NCBI GenBank assembly: GCA_021608145.1
Contig: JAKIHM010000005.1
Location: 1-64,000 of the forward strand
Origin: Thermovorax subterraneus
GTDB lineage: Bacteria > Bacillota > Thermosediminibacteria > Thermosediminibacterales > Thermosediminibacteraceae
Reading direction: 5' to 3'
DNA: 64,000 bases
The notes under the pieces were generated by a model. It was not told the DNA's origin. It made no database searches and worked only from the letters and a program-made list of their open reading frames with translations. This document shows positions 1 through 7,917 of this stretch, piece by piece. The translations under genes and the position numbers were made by a program. Position 1 is the first letter of the stretch, and every line of letters starts with the position of its first letter.

Positions 1-112
1 ATAAAAGCTTAGGTATTATTTATTTTCATGGTTTCTTCTAACTCCAACTTTTGCTCTTTTGATTTGCCAACTACTACCTGCTAATTCCATTTTTTAGGGA
101 ATCCTCATATTC

Positions 113-328
113 TTATTTGACGCTACCCCATATTTCATTTTTCAAAATAATTACTGTCATAAGAAATAATAATGTATTAAGCAAAAAGGGGACGACCAGC
201 GGCGAGTTTATATCGAGCACTGGTATTTTTTGGTTAACATTATACATAAAAATGTTTGCATAGGCCCCTGAAATAATCAAGAAAAGGAGAACAAATACGG
301 CTATATTCATCAATTTAGAATCTTCCAT
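113..328 (-). CDS. small two-helix membrane protein, unknown function
   Basis: A 71-residue protein with two hydrophobic stretches (about residues 7-25 and 46-63) and a short charged start, so probably a two-helix inner-membrane protein. It is the last gene visible in the leftward operon, 39 bases after the ferredoxin, with a GGG-containing purine stretch upstream. Its place after a TctC binding protein suggests a small permease-like subunit, but TctB proteins are about twice this length with four helices, so I do not call it TctB. The remaining 112 bases to the window edge show only very short reading frames; any TctA/TctB gene would lie outside the window. Confidence 0.5.
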   Translation of the reverse strand: MEDSKLMNIAVFVLLFLIISGAYANIFMYNVNQKIPVLDINSPLVVPFLLNTLLFLMTVIILKNEIWGSVK

Positions 329-367
329 AGCATATCTACCCTTTCTGGCCTTTCTCTAGCACTTTTT

Positions 368-541
368 TTATTCCTTTTCTTCTATAGCTTCGAAGGGACA
401 TACTTCTTTGCAGGCGTAACATTCAACACAAACATTGACGTCTATCTGGCATTTGCCGTCAACTATTTGAGCTGCGCCAGTTCCACAAGCTGCTACACAA
501 GCCTCGCATCCCTCGCATTTTTCCCTGTTTACATAAAGCAT
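368..541 (-). CDS. 4Fe-4S dicluster ferredoxin
   Basis: A 57-residue protein with two classic cluster-binding motifs: Cys9-x2-Cys12-x2-Cys15-x3-Cys19 and Cys38-x2-Cys41-x2-Cys44-x3-Cys48-Pro. It is a clostridial-type 2[4Fe-4S] low-potential electron carrier of the cytoplasm. The start has a strong AAAGGAGG site about 7 bases upstream. It lies in the leftward sigma-54-controlled operon, downstream of the TctC gene and separated from it by a 14-bp stem-loop. The nitroreductase-family flavoprotein in the same operon is a plausible electron partner (inference). Confidence 0.9.
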   Translation of the reverse strand: MLYVNREKCEGCEACVAACGTGAAQIVDGKCQIDVNVCVECYACKEVCPFEAIEEKE

Positions 542-584
542 TTTATTTCCTCCTTTGTTTTGGTTTTTAATATTTTTTATTATT

Positions 585-621
585 GTTTCGCCTCTATCCC
601 GTTATGAGATAGAGGCGAAAC
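585..621. other. intercistronic stem-loop after tctC
   Basis: Perfect 14-bp inverted repeat (585-598 pairing with 608-621, nine-base loop) between the stop of the binding-protein gene and the ferredoxin gene. The minus-strand RNA has no U-run right after the stem, so it is more likely a 3'-end-protecting or processing hairpin than a simple terminator. Such hairpins commonly let a periplasmic/lipoprotein binding protein be made in excess over downstream subunits. Confidence 0.6.
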
Positions 622-626
622 GTTAT

Positions 627-1664
627 TTATTGGTTGGGTCTTTTTATGCCGAATTTTTCTGGAGACTCCTTGGCAACTCCGGCATCGTACAAGATCCAGG
701 CTGCCTTTGCAGTCCAGTCATCGATGAACTTCACTGCTTCATCGCCGCTGTAGTCTATAGGTATAAGGTACAGCTTCTTGCAGTAATCAAGCCACCTGCT
801 GTCTTTTACAGCCTCATCCATGGCGTTTTTTAAGACGTTAACAACTTCATCCGGCGTTCCTTTAGGAACGAAGAGGCCAAAGTAAGGACCATAAGGCAAG
901 TACTTCGCCAGTTCAGGGTATTTAGCACCGATTGCAGGGACATCAAGGCCTTCTACAGGTTCATTAGTCAATGACGCTAGTATTCTTATCTGACCAGACT
1001 TGTGCGCTTCTACCATCGACTGCACCATTTCTATCGTAGCGTCCACCTGTCCGCCCATCGCAGCGGTAATTGCAGGTCGGCCTCCTTCATAGGGGACGTA
1101 AGTGAACTTAACTCCCAATTCTTTCTCGAGCAACAGGCCTGACACGTGCGGAACTGTCGCAGGACCCGCAGTGCTTATTCTGAGTTTTCCAGGATTTTGT
1201 TTTGCATAATTTATAAACTCTTCAACAGTCTTGAATTGTGAATTTGGTGGAACCGCAAGCACAGGAATCGCCTGAGCTACAACCTTCACAGGCACAAAAT
1301 CTCTCGTCGGACTCATGTCTGCTGTCCCCATGACCTGCCACGTGGACATAGCTTCTGATCCAAAAAAGAGCGTATATCCATCTTTAGGCTGGGAAAGAAC
1401 CTGGTTTGCACCCGTCGCGCTTGCCGCACCAGGCACATTGGTAATACCTACACCAACCCCTAATTTCTCCTGAACAATCGGCATAATACCCCTTGCAATC
1501 AAATCGGTTGGTCCACCAGCCGAAAATCCTACGATGACGTTAATAGACCTTTCGGGATATTTCACCTTGTTTTCGCTGCTTTGCTGCTTTTGTCCGCAAC
1601 CTGCCAAGCTCAAAACCACTAGACTGGCGATTATCAACAGGGCCAAAACCTTAAACCTTTTCAT
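627..1664 (-). CDS. tctC: TctC/Bug-family tripartite tricarboxylate transporter binding lipoprotein
   Basis: A 345-residue solute-binding protein of the Bug/TctC family, which captures small carboxylates for TTT uptake systems. It has a lipoprotein signal peptide with the LAGC lipobox at Cys23. It also has the family beta-strand signature after the linker (YPERSINVIVGFSAGGPTD) and the later PNSQFKTVEEFINYAK and PKGTPDEV segments. The length is typical. It follows the CoA-transferase genes by 13 bases in the sigma-54-controlled operon, so its ligand is probably the acid that the CoA-transferase activates. No TctA/TctB is visible; the membrane subunits may lie beyond the left edge or elsewhere. 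Confidence 0.92.
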   Translation of the reverse strand: MKRFKVLALLIIASLVVLSLAGCGQKQQSSENKVKYPERSINVIVGFSAGGPTDLIARGIMPIVQEKLGVGVGITNVPGAASATGANQVLSQPKDGYTLFFGSEAMSTWQVMGTADMSPTRDFVPVKVVAQAIPVLAVPPNSQFKTVEEFINYAKQNPGKLRISTAGPATVPHVSGLLLEKELGVKFTYVPYEGGRPAITAAMGGQVDATIEMVQSMVEAHKSGQIRILASLTNEPVEGLDVPAIGAKYPELAKYLPYGPYFGLFVPKGTPDEVVNVLKNAMDEAVKDSRWLDYCKKLYLIPIDYSGDEAVKFIDDWTAKAAWILYDAGVAKESPEKFGIKRPNQ

Positions 1665-1677
1665 TCCTATGTCCCCC

Positions 1678-2442
1678 TTACTTAATATACATTTTCAAGG
1701 GATCAATCGAATTCCTGAGCAGGTCTACTTCTTTTTCAGTAGGCTCCTCGGTATATTTCACCATTTCAGGTATTTTGAACTCTACCCCCGTATTTTCAAC
1801 AACCTCTTCCAGAGTAATTCCTGGATGAACCGAAAGGAGCTTCAGGGACCTTTCCTCTTCATCAAACCCAAAAACGCATAAATTCGTTATTATCTTTATA
1901 TCCTGACACATCGGAAGACCGGCTTCGCTCCTGCTGTTTCGGCCATTTAGATATCCAACGCTGGTCAAAAAATCTACTTTTTCAATAATTTTCCTCTTTT
2001 CATGCTTCATTATAATCATCAATCTTTTCGAAAAAGTCGCGATATCCGCGGCTCCGCCGCTTCCATTTATATGCCGGTAGCCTTTCTCCGTCTTTATCGA
2101 AGTGCTGTTTATATTTCCGTATTTGTCGACCTGCAACCCGCCGAGAAAGCCCACATCTATTAGGCCTTTTTGCAGGATGCTCCCAAGAGTCCCAACAAAA
2201 CTAGTAAAACATTCGCTTTCATTCCAGAGCCTTGGGTCTGCAATGCCGACTCCCATTTCCTCTGCTTCTGGATTTATGACTCCAATCTCGTAAATGATAT
2301 TCAGCCTAGGCGCGTGGGTGCTTTTTGCAAGCAAAGCTGCAATTTGCGGCAAACCCAATCCTACCACTACATTCTCCCCATCTTTTAAAAGCCTTGACGC
2401 CGTAACTGCCATCAACTCGTTCGTGGTATATTTAGCTACCAT
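1678..2442 (-). CDS. CoA-transferase subunit B (GctB-like)
   Basis: A 254-residue beta-type subunit of a family I CoA-transferase, nearest in layout to glutaconate CoA-transferase subunit B. The YEIGVI motif around Glu51 is where family I enzymes carry the catalytic glutamate that forms the enzyme-CoA thioester. The GFLGGLQVDKYGNINS segment is also typical. It starts 17 bases after the subunit A gene, so the two are cotranscribed. The likely reaction is moving CoA from an acyl-CoA donor to a (di)carboxylic acid; the substrate is not readable from the sequence. Confidence 0.9.
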   Translation of the reverse strand: MVAKYTTNELMAVTASRLLKDGENVVVGLGLPQIAALLAKSTHAPRLNIIYEIGVINPEAEEMGVGIADPRLWNESECFTSFVGTLGSILQKGLIDVGFLGGLQVDKYGNINSTSIKTEKGYRHINGSGGAADIATFSKRLMIIMKHEKRKIIEKVDFLTSVGYLNGRNSRSEAGLPMCQDIKIITNLCVFGFDEEERSLKLLSVHPGITLEEVVENTGVEFKIPEMVKYTEEPTEKEVDLLRNSIDPLKMYIK

Positions 2443-2459
2443 CTTCGATCACCTCTTAA

Positions 2460-3365
2460 TCAATATCCGTACGACGGATCGGCTTTGATTTTGTTAACCC
2501 TATCCACCCCCCCTACCTTTTCTATAAATTCTGTGAAATCTTTTGTGCCAAACACGTATTCATCCAAAAACTTGTTGAACTCTTCTTCGCTTTTATTGAC
2601 CTTTGCATAATTTTCCAACATTTCTCTGTCGTAGTCGTAGAACTTATACACAGCAGTCGGATAAGCTCCGTAAGGCACTTCTACAACGGCGTAAGTGTAA
2701 ACGCTCGGGACAATCACTTTTTCGGGGAACTTTTTTATAAATTTCGTCGATACAACCTGTTCTACTGTCACGATAAGTTTTTTGGCTGATTTTGCAGTTT
2801 CAGCATCCCAATAAGGACCTTCTATTATTACGTTACCCTTTTCGTCGGCATATTGAGCATGTATCACCGAATAATCAGGCCTTAATGCCTTTAAGTATAC
2901 ATACTTATCCCCATCAAATGGCGATTCGCAAACTTTAACTTCCGGATCGTTTTTCGCAATCAAATTCTTTAGCATTTCTGTACCCAATAAAGCCTTAGTC
3001 GGTATAAAAGGAACGCCCAGAGAGCCTGCTAAGAACCTCATCGACATGCTCATCCCGCTGTATTCCCGAATATCCAGCAGCCCTTTGTCTATCTTATCGT
3101 TTATCCTCTCTAGCCTGCCGAATCTATCCAACGACCCGCCGCTATACTCTAACTTTTTTACAAGGCCGGCGCCTACCAGCAAATCGGTCTCCATCCCCGC
3201 CACTATTTGCGATACAGTTAGGTCTTTCTTCTTTTGCCTTATCATTTCGAATACAAACGCTACAGGGCACCTTGTTATTGCAAATCCTCCTAGAGCTATA
3301 TGGGCGCCGTCCGGTATTTCGGCAACAACTTCTTTCAGGGTTTTCAGTTTGCTCACATCAATCAC
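2460..3365 (-). CDS. CoA-transferase subunit A (GctA-like)
   Basis: A 301-residue alpha-type subunit of a family I CoA-transferase. The GGFAITRCP element near the N-terminus is the glycine-rich CoA-binding motif of the family (usually GGxGxxxxP). Subunit B follows 17 bases downstream, and a Cys-containing unknown protein precedes it by 4 bases. With the TctC receptor in the same operon, the unit probably takes up and activates an organic acid (inference). The exact acid, whether glutaconate-like, hydroxy acid or branched, is not determined. Confidence 0.9.
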   Translation of the reverse strand: MIDVSKLKTLKEVVAEIPDGAHIALGGFAITRCPVAFVFEMIRQKKKDLTVSQIVAGMETDLLVGAGLVKKLEYSGGSLDRFGRLERINDKIDKGLLDIREYSGMSMSMRFLAGSLGVPFIPTKALLGTEMLKNLIAKNDPEVKVCESPFDGDKYVYLKALRPDYSVIHAQYADEKGNVIIEGPYWDAETAKSAKKLIVTVEQVVSTKFIKKFPEKVIVPSVYTYAVVEVPYGAYPTAVYKFYDYDREMLENYAKVNKSEEEFNKFLDEYVFGTKDFTEFIEKVGGVDRVNKIKADPSYGY

Positions 3366-3369
3366 CTCT

Positions 3370-3813
3370 TTACGGCTTTACGACATCCGATGAGGCCATC
3401 TTGGCAAGGGTTATTTTGCAACCTCCATCCTCTTCTTCAATGGGTAAAAGCTCCGGCGCAAGACCTGTCTCCAGTTCCAGGTTGTACATAAACATGTTTG
3501 CTATCGGACATGAAAGCGGAGCGATATTCTTCTTTATGAAGGATTCCTTCACCGGTTTAAGGCAGCAGCCTTTGACAAGCATGGTGAGGGAAATTTCTTT
3601 GTCTTCGATAAATGTTACCTCTTTGCAAAAGCCGTTTTCTACCAACCATTTTTTTATGTTTTCTTTGTCTTTTACTTTGTCTCCCAGCTGATCCTTAATA
3701 AAAGCCACACCCAGCCTTGTAAGTCTGTACCTGGCTCCTTTTCCTCTCTCATCCCAAAATTCCTTTTGGACTTCGAAAATCAGCTCGTCTTTAAATTTTT
3801 CTAGGATGCTCAT
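3370..3813 (-). CDS. conserved protein with Cys-rich C-terminal half, unknown function
   Basis: 147 residues, cytoplasmic, not assigned with confidence. The N-terminal half is charged and helical. The C-terminal half carries GCCLKPV, a second APLSCPIANMF segment, then a TGL-ELLPI stretch ending in GGCKITL. This resembles small ligand- or metal-binding domains with conserved cysteines, but I cannot name the family. The start is well supported by AAGGAGGGCTTAAG before ATG. It is placed 4 bases before CoA-transferase A and 24 bases after the nitroreductase gene, so it belongs to the same operon. Confidence 0.7.
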   Translation of the reverse strand: MSILEKFKDELIFEVQKEFWDERGKGARYRLTRLGVAFIKDQLGDKVKDKENIKKWLVENGFCKEVTFIEDKEISLTMLVKGCCLKPVKESFIKKNIAPLSCPIANMFMYNLELETGLAPELLPIEEEDGGCKITLAKMASSDVVKP

Positions 3814-3837
3814 CTTAAGCCCTCCTTATTTTAATTC

Positions 3838-4494
3838 TTACTCGTTGTAATACGGCTCGCCAAATTTTTCGTTGAAGACCAGGTCTTTAAGAGGTATCCT
3901 AGGCCGCGGATTTGGTATCCTCGAGGGTTTGCCTATAGAAATTATGCTTACAATTTTGTATTCGTCAGGTATTTCAAAGTATTCCCTTAGTTTTTCCTCA
4001 TCCCGGACATCGATGCAAGGAGCTATAACCCAACACGCGCCAAGGTCTAAGCTCGTAACTGTAAGCAGCATATTTTCGATAGCAGCAGATGTATCATAAG
4101 GAAGGTCCCATACATCTTTGCGCCCTATTACAATTATTATCACGTCGCCTTCGCTAACAAATGCGGAAACGTCTCCAGAAGTGAGCTTCTTGAAGGCTGC
4201 CAACTTCTTTTCTTCGTCCTGGAGGCCCTTGAACCTCTCCTGCATCTGCTTGCTGAGGAATTCTCCTGTGAACCTCCTACCGCTGCCGTTTTTCGAGATT
4301 CTGGCTAAAAACTTCTTCCTCTCCTCATCTTTTACTACTATGAATCTCCACGGCTGGGCATTTTCGCCAGAGGGAGCAAGGCGTGCGCTCTCGAGGATTA
4401 GTTTCAAGTCTTCTTCAGAAATCTTGTCCTTTGTAAAGTTCCTGATACTTCTTCTATCGGCCACGACCTGGAAGAATACATCCTTTTTATCCAT
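3838..4494 (-). CDS. nitroreductase-family FMN oxidoreductase
   Basis: A 218-residue flavoprotein of the nitroreductase superfamily. The N-terminal RRSIRNFTKDKISEEDL motif and the following APSGENAQPWRFIVV segment are the FMN-phosphate-binding signature. The C-terminal IISIGKPSRIPNPRPR segment matches the usual NADH/FMN region. Members reduce nitro, ene, quinone or halogenated substrates, usually as dimers. Here it lies between the creatininase-family gene and the CoA-transferase cluster, so it may catalyse a reductive step in the same acid pathway (inference). Confidence 0.88.
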   Translation of the reverse strand: MDKKDVFFQVVADRRSIRNFTKDKISEEDLKLILESARLAPSGENAQPWRFIVVKDEERKKFLARISKNGSGRRFTGEFLSKQMQERFKGLQDEEKKLAAFKKLTSGDVSAFVSEGDVIIIVIGRKDVWDLPYDTSAAIENMLLTVTSLDLGACWVIAPCIDVRDEEKLREYFEIPDEYKIVSIISIGKPSRIPNPRPRIPLKDLVFNEKFGEPYYNE

Positions 4495-4534
4495 TTTTTC
4501 TCTCCTCCTCGTTTTTTATTTTGCAAAAACCTCA

Positions 4535-5509
4535 TTATACAGGGTATCCCAGCGAATACAAGCTTCTTCCGCCTTTGAATGGGCCCTTTATGACAGCTTC
4601 GATAGTCTCCCTGTCCCTTTCTGTCACAAGCTCGATAGGCGGCAATACTCCCGGCGGGAATTTTTCCCTTATGTCGTTGTGAAGCTTTATCAAGTAATCT
4701 ATTATCATTTCGATCCCTTTTTCAGCCTTTTTGGCATCGGCTAATGTGGGCTTTCCTATTACTCCCTGCGGGTAGAGAATTACTTCCAAACCACCCATTC
4801 CGATCTGAGCATGACCTGGTATGGGATATTGGTATATGTCTCCGCCTTTGTCCACATGGCCTTCGGGCATGAATCCAACCGGAGTAGAATCTTCCATGTC
4901 CTCTTTGTTATTCATCTCAGGGAAAAGCGCCAACGCGAAAGAAGCTTCCACTTCATCAGCATGCCTGAATGGCGTCTCCCAAGGTCCTCCGTGGGCTTTG
5001 TCTTTCAGCTCTTGAGCTATCACGGTCGGCCAGTTCACCATGCATATAACCGCAGGCACCTGGTACATCTTTCCAAATTCCTGAATAGCATTGGGGATAA
5101 CGTATTCCTGGCCATGTCCGTTTATCAATATCTGCTTCCTGAACCCCGCGTTCCAGTAGCCAGCGATGATGGCCCTCAAATAGGCCACAAAAGTCTCTTC
5201 AGGCACTACTATGGTTCCCGGCATTCCCATCTGGTTCCACGGGTGAGAGCCAAACCAGACAGGCTGGGAAACGGTGCACCCCGTCTCTCTCGCCACTATC
5301 TCGGCAATCCTTGTCACAATGAAAGTATCTTCCCCGTAGCACTGGCCTTTTCCGTGGTATTCCGTACTGCCTACCGGAATTATTATTATGTCGTTTTGCT
5401 TCAGCCTCTCTTCTACTTGTTTACCTGTCATATTTTGAAAATATATGCCATCGGCTTTATCCATAGAACCTGTCGAGTACTTATATTTCATCTTACTACC
5501 TCCATCCAC
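4535..5509 (-). CDS. creatininase-family hydrolase
   Basis: A 324-residue member of the creatininase superfamily of metal-dependent amidohydrolases. Metal-binding elements are visible: IPVGSTEYHGKGQCYGEDT (Glu/His/Asp ligands) and the INGHGQE motif, with a MGMPGTI segment between. Family members open cyclic amides or C-C bonds (creatinine, 3-dehydro-scyllo-inosose, formamide-type substrates). This one is longer than classical creatininase (about 250 aa) and resembles the longer inosose-hydrolase-like branch. It is the first gene of the leftward operon, about 115 bases downstream of a sigma-54 promoter. Substrate not determined. Confidence 0.85.
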   Translation of the reverse strand: MDGGSKMKYKYSTGSMDKADGIYFQNMTGKQVEERLKQNDIIIIPVGSTEYHGKGQCYGEDTFIVTRIAEIVARETGCTVSQPVWFGSHPWNQMGMPGTIVVPEETFVAYLRAIIAGYWNAGFRKQILINGHGQEYVIPNAIQEFGKMYQVPAVICMVNWPTVIAQELKDKAHGGPWETPFRHADEVEASFALALFPEMNNKEDMEDSTPVGFMPEGHVDKGGDIYQYPIPGHAQIGMGGLEVILYPQGVIGKPTLADAKKAEKGIEMIIDYLIKLHNDIREKFPPGVLPPIELVTERDRETIEAVIKGPFKGGRSLYSLGYPV

Positions 5510-5623
5510 AAAAATTTTTTATTTAAAGTAGTCAAGCTAAAGCACTTACTTCTTCTCCCCGCTCGTCCCCCCTTTTGCACAATATTTAACGGCTTTTTCG
5601 AACTTTTTCTAGCATAATGCTAT

Positions 5624-5639
5624 TGCAAAAATTGTGCCA
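5624..5639 (-). promoter_or_regulatory. sigma-54 (-24/-12) promoter of the leftward acid operon
   Basis: On the minus strand the sequence reads TGGCAC-N5-TTGCA, an exact match to the sigma-54 consensus with correct GG to GC spacing. It lies 115 bases upstream of the creatininase-family start and downstream of a cluster of TTTCAT/ATGAAA palindromes. This is the arrangement expected for activation by the adjacent sigma-54-dependent regulator. Confidence 0.88.
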
Positions 5640-5693
5640 TTTAAAAACCTCTCTGTTTCTTTCGCAGGAGATTGCCATTAGTAAACTATATTT

Positions 5694-5740
5694 ATTTCAT
5701 TATGAAAATTTTATCATTTAAAAATGAAATACTCATTTCA
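5694..5740. promoter_or_regulatory. enhancer (activator-binding) palindromes for the leftward operon
   Basis: Contains the palindrome TTTCATTATGAAA (5695-5707) and a second dyad, TGAAATACTCATTTCA (5725-5740). They lie 55-115 bases upstream of the -24/-12 promoter, which is normal for a sigma-54 enhancer. The same two sequence elements recur at 7731-7763, so both sites are probably bound by the regulator encoded between them. Confidence 0.75.
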
Positions 5741-5752
5741 AATTTTAAATAT

Positions 5753-7702
5753 TCAAAGGTTGATGTTTAATTGCTTTATCTTCCTCCAAAGAGTCGTTGT
5801 ACTTATCCCCAAAATCTTTGCTGCTTTCTTCTTGTTTCCATTAACTTCTCTCAGCACTTTTACAATGTACTCCTTTTGCATTTTATCCAAAACGCCTTCC
5901 TCGAGGTCGGGATTTCGCAGGAAATTGTTGCCAACATTGTCAATATAGTTAAATTGCTCAATTTTTTGATTATAGTGCTCAATCTTTAATATTTCAATCA
6001 CGTGGTCTTCCTTTATCAACTCTCCGTCCACCGTCAACACAAGCCTCTCAATTACATTTTGTAGTTCTCTTATATTTCCAGGCCAAGTATACTCAGAAAA
6101 CGTGGCCATAGCCCCTGGAGTCACTCTTTTATGGCTCAAACCATATTTTGCGCAAAATCTCGATATGAAATGGTTTACAAGCAAAGGTATATCTTCTTTC
6201 CTTTCTCTGAGCGGCGGCATCTTTATGTTTATTACGTTCAACCTATAATATAAATCTTCTCGGAATTTTCCTTCCTGCACGTATTTCATTAAGTCTTTGT
6301 TTGTCGCAGCTATGATCCTTATATTTACCGGAATTACCTTGTCATCTCCTATCCTCGAGATTTCTTTTTCCTGGATTACCCGCAAAAGATGTGCCTGAAG
6401 GTCCAGCGGTATATCCGCAATTTCATCCAAGAATATGGTCCCCGTATGGGCTAGCTCGAAAAGCCCGGGTTTTCCTCCCTTTTTCGCTCCGGTAAAGGCT
6501 CCGTCAGCATAGCCAAATATTTCGCTTTCCAGCAAACTCTGAGGGAGAGAGGCACAGTTTACCGCAATAAAAGGTCCATTCCTCCTTAAGCTCTCGTTGT
6601 GGATGCTCTGCGCCATCAGCTCTTTCCCCGTGCCAGATTCTCCAGTTATCAGAACAGTAGTATCCACCTTTGCTATTTTTTTTGCCATCTCGATAATTCC
6701 CATCATCTTTCGATTGTTAGTCAACATGTCCGAAAACGAATATTTTGCAACATACCCCTTGCTGTAGATCTCCTTCCTTATTTTCTTCTCAAGTTCTTCT
6801 ATTTTCGAAACATCCTGGAACGAAAGTAAACTGCCTATCATCTTGTGACCCATAAATAAAGGAACGTAATTGAATATGACCTTTGTACTATTTATCTGGT
6901 CGTATTCTGCACGGATCTCCATCTTTTTCTTTATCGAGTCGTAGATATTAATTGTGTGTTTTACGTATTTGAAAATGCTTTCTCCAATTATTTCGTCATA
7001 AGATATCCCCAATAACCTCACCGCAGCAGGACTGATATATTTGACTTTGTCCTGTTCATCCATCAATATAATGCCTTCATTGCTGTACTCGGCAATAGTC
7101 TTAAGCTGCATCCTCTCTTTGTCGAGTTCATAAATTATCCTGGCAATTCTCATGCCCTCAAGGATTGCTTTTTTTATCGCCCCCTTCCCGCTCCCAAGCA
7201 ATATACCTTTTAACCCTAAGGCCTCCGCCGCTCTCACCACTTTATTGCCGCCGAGGAACGTCTTTACTCCAAACCTCTTATAAAGTTCCAGTATTCTTTC
7301 TTCTATCTCTTCATGGCTCTGAATCTCCGAAAAATATATCCTGTAGCCCATCAAATTATCAACTTCTTCAATTTCCTGGATTAAATTTTTATATCCTATC
7401 ACGCCTACATCGACGTCTTTTTCTTTTATCTTCGCCAATGCTGAGGCTAAGTCGCTAAAAGTTATTGGTATCGGGACAACGGTAACCTCCAGTTCCTTTT
7501 CTATAATCTGGGCTGTCCCTCCCCTGCTTATTATTACCCGACATCCTTCTGAGAGAACTCTTTTTGCAATCCTCAACCCTTCTTCCAAATTCCCTTCGTA
7601 TATCCTGACTATATCTTCATAGCCCTTGCACACTTTTTCGGCAAGTTCGGCGATGAAAGAGTTTGGCGCTATCAGCGATATTTTTCCCCTCAGTTCCTCC
7701 AT
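5753..7702 (-). CDS. sigma-54-dependent activator, PrpR_N - PAS - AAA+ - Fis
   Basis: Transcriptional enhancer-binding protein, about 649 residues. Residues 1-195 form a PrpR-type N-terminal sensor (SRGGTAQ, VGVIGYKNL), the domain that binds small acids or acyl-CoA-pathway intermediates in propionate regulators. About 200-300 is a PAS domain. About 325-560 is the AAA+ domain, with Walker A GESGTGKE, the sigma-54-contact loop GAFTGA and Walker B TIFLDEI. The last 45 residues are a Fis-type helix-turn-helix. The longest frame begins at TTG 7717, but GGAGG at 7711-7715 with eight-base spacing points to ATG 7702. It lies between two sigma-54 operons and probably controls both. Confidence 0.93.
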   Translation of the reverse strand: MEELRGKISLIAPNSFIAELAEKVCKGYEDIVRIYEGNLEEGLRIAKRVLSEGCRVIISRGGTAQIIEKELEVTVVPIPITFSDLASALAKIKEKDVDVGVIGYKNLIQEIEEVDNLMGYRIYFSEIQSHEEIEERILELYKRFGVKTFLGGNKVVRAAEALGLKGILLGSGKGAIKKAILEGMRIARIIYELDKERMQLKTIAEYSNEGIILMDEQDKVKYISPAAVRLLGISYDEIIGESIFKYVKHTINIYDSIKKKMEIRAEYDQINSTKVIFNYVPLFMGHKMIGSLLSFQDVSKIEELEKKIRKEIYSKGYVAKYSFSDMLTNNRKMMGIIEMAKKIAKVDTTVLITGESGTGKELMAQSIHNESLRRNGPFIAVNCASLPQSLLESEIFGYADGAFTGAKKGGKPGLFELAHTGTIFLDEIADIPLDLQAHLLRVIQEKEISRIGDDKVIPVNIRIIAATNKDLMKYVQEGKFREDLYYRLNVINIKMPPLRERKEDIPLLVNHFISRFCAKYGLSHKRVTPGAMATFSEYTWPGNIRELQNVIERLVLTVDGELIKEDHVIEILKIEHYNQKIEQFNYIDNVGNNFLRNPDLEEGVLDKMQKEYIVKVLREVNGNKKKAAKILGISTTTLWRKIKQLNINL

Positions 7703-7730
7703 TTTCTCCGCCTCCAAACACTCTGATGTA

Positions 7731-7763
7731 TTTCATTTTTAAATACTCATTTCATAATGAAAT
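7731..7763. promoter_or_regulatory. enhancer palindromes for the rightward operon / regulator promoter region
   Basis: Contains TTTCATAATGAAA (7750-7762, inside the 15-bp perfect palindrome 7749-7763) and extra TTTCAT half-sites, including the AAATACTCATTTCA string also found at 5727-5740. It lies about 95 bases upstream of the rightward -24/-12 promoter and 30-60 bases upstream of the regulator start, so it could serve both activation and autoregulation. Confidence 0.75.
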
Positions 7764-7857
7764 ATTACATTTTCAAAATTATTCTCTCTATCTATTTATA
7801 AACACAAAACAATGCGGATTTCAAGTCTTGTCTTAAAAACTTAACAATTAACTCAAT

Positions 7858-7873
7858 TGGTACGATTCTTGCT
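7858..7873 (+). promoter_or_regulatory. sigma-54 (-24/-12) promoter of the rightward dehydrogenase operon
   Basis: TGGTACG-N4-TTGCT matches the sigma-54 consensus TGGCACG-N4-TTGCW at all but one position, with correct spacing. The start codon follows 45 bases later. Enhancer palindromes lie upstream. Confidence 0.87.
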
Positions 7874-7917
7874 ACTACTTCTCGGCAGAAGGTCGACAGG
7901 AAAAAGGAGGTGAGTTT

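Noticed and set aside
1534-1881. Plus-strand open frame of 115 codons
   Set aside because: It lies antisense to tctC and CoA-transferase B, has no RBS and its translation has no domain; shadow of the real genes. Many similar frames were left out for the same reason.
4811-5617. 268-codon plus-strand frame over the creatininase-family gene
   Set aside because: No RBS, no family resemblance, and it runs across the sigma-54 operon leader; antisense shadow.
5501-5752. Possible gene between the creatininase-family gene and the regulator
   Set aside because: Only regulatory elements (promoter and palindromes) are visible; no coding pattern.
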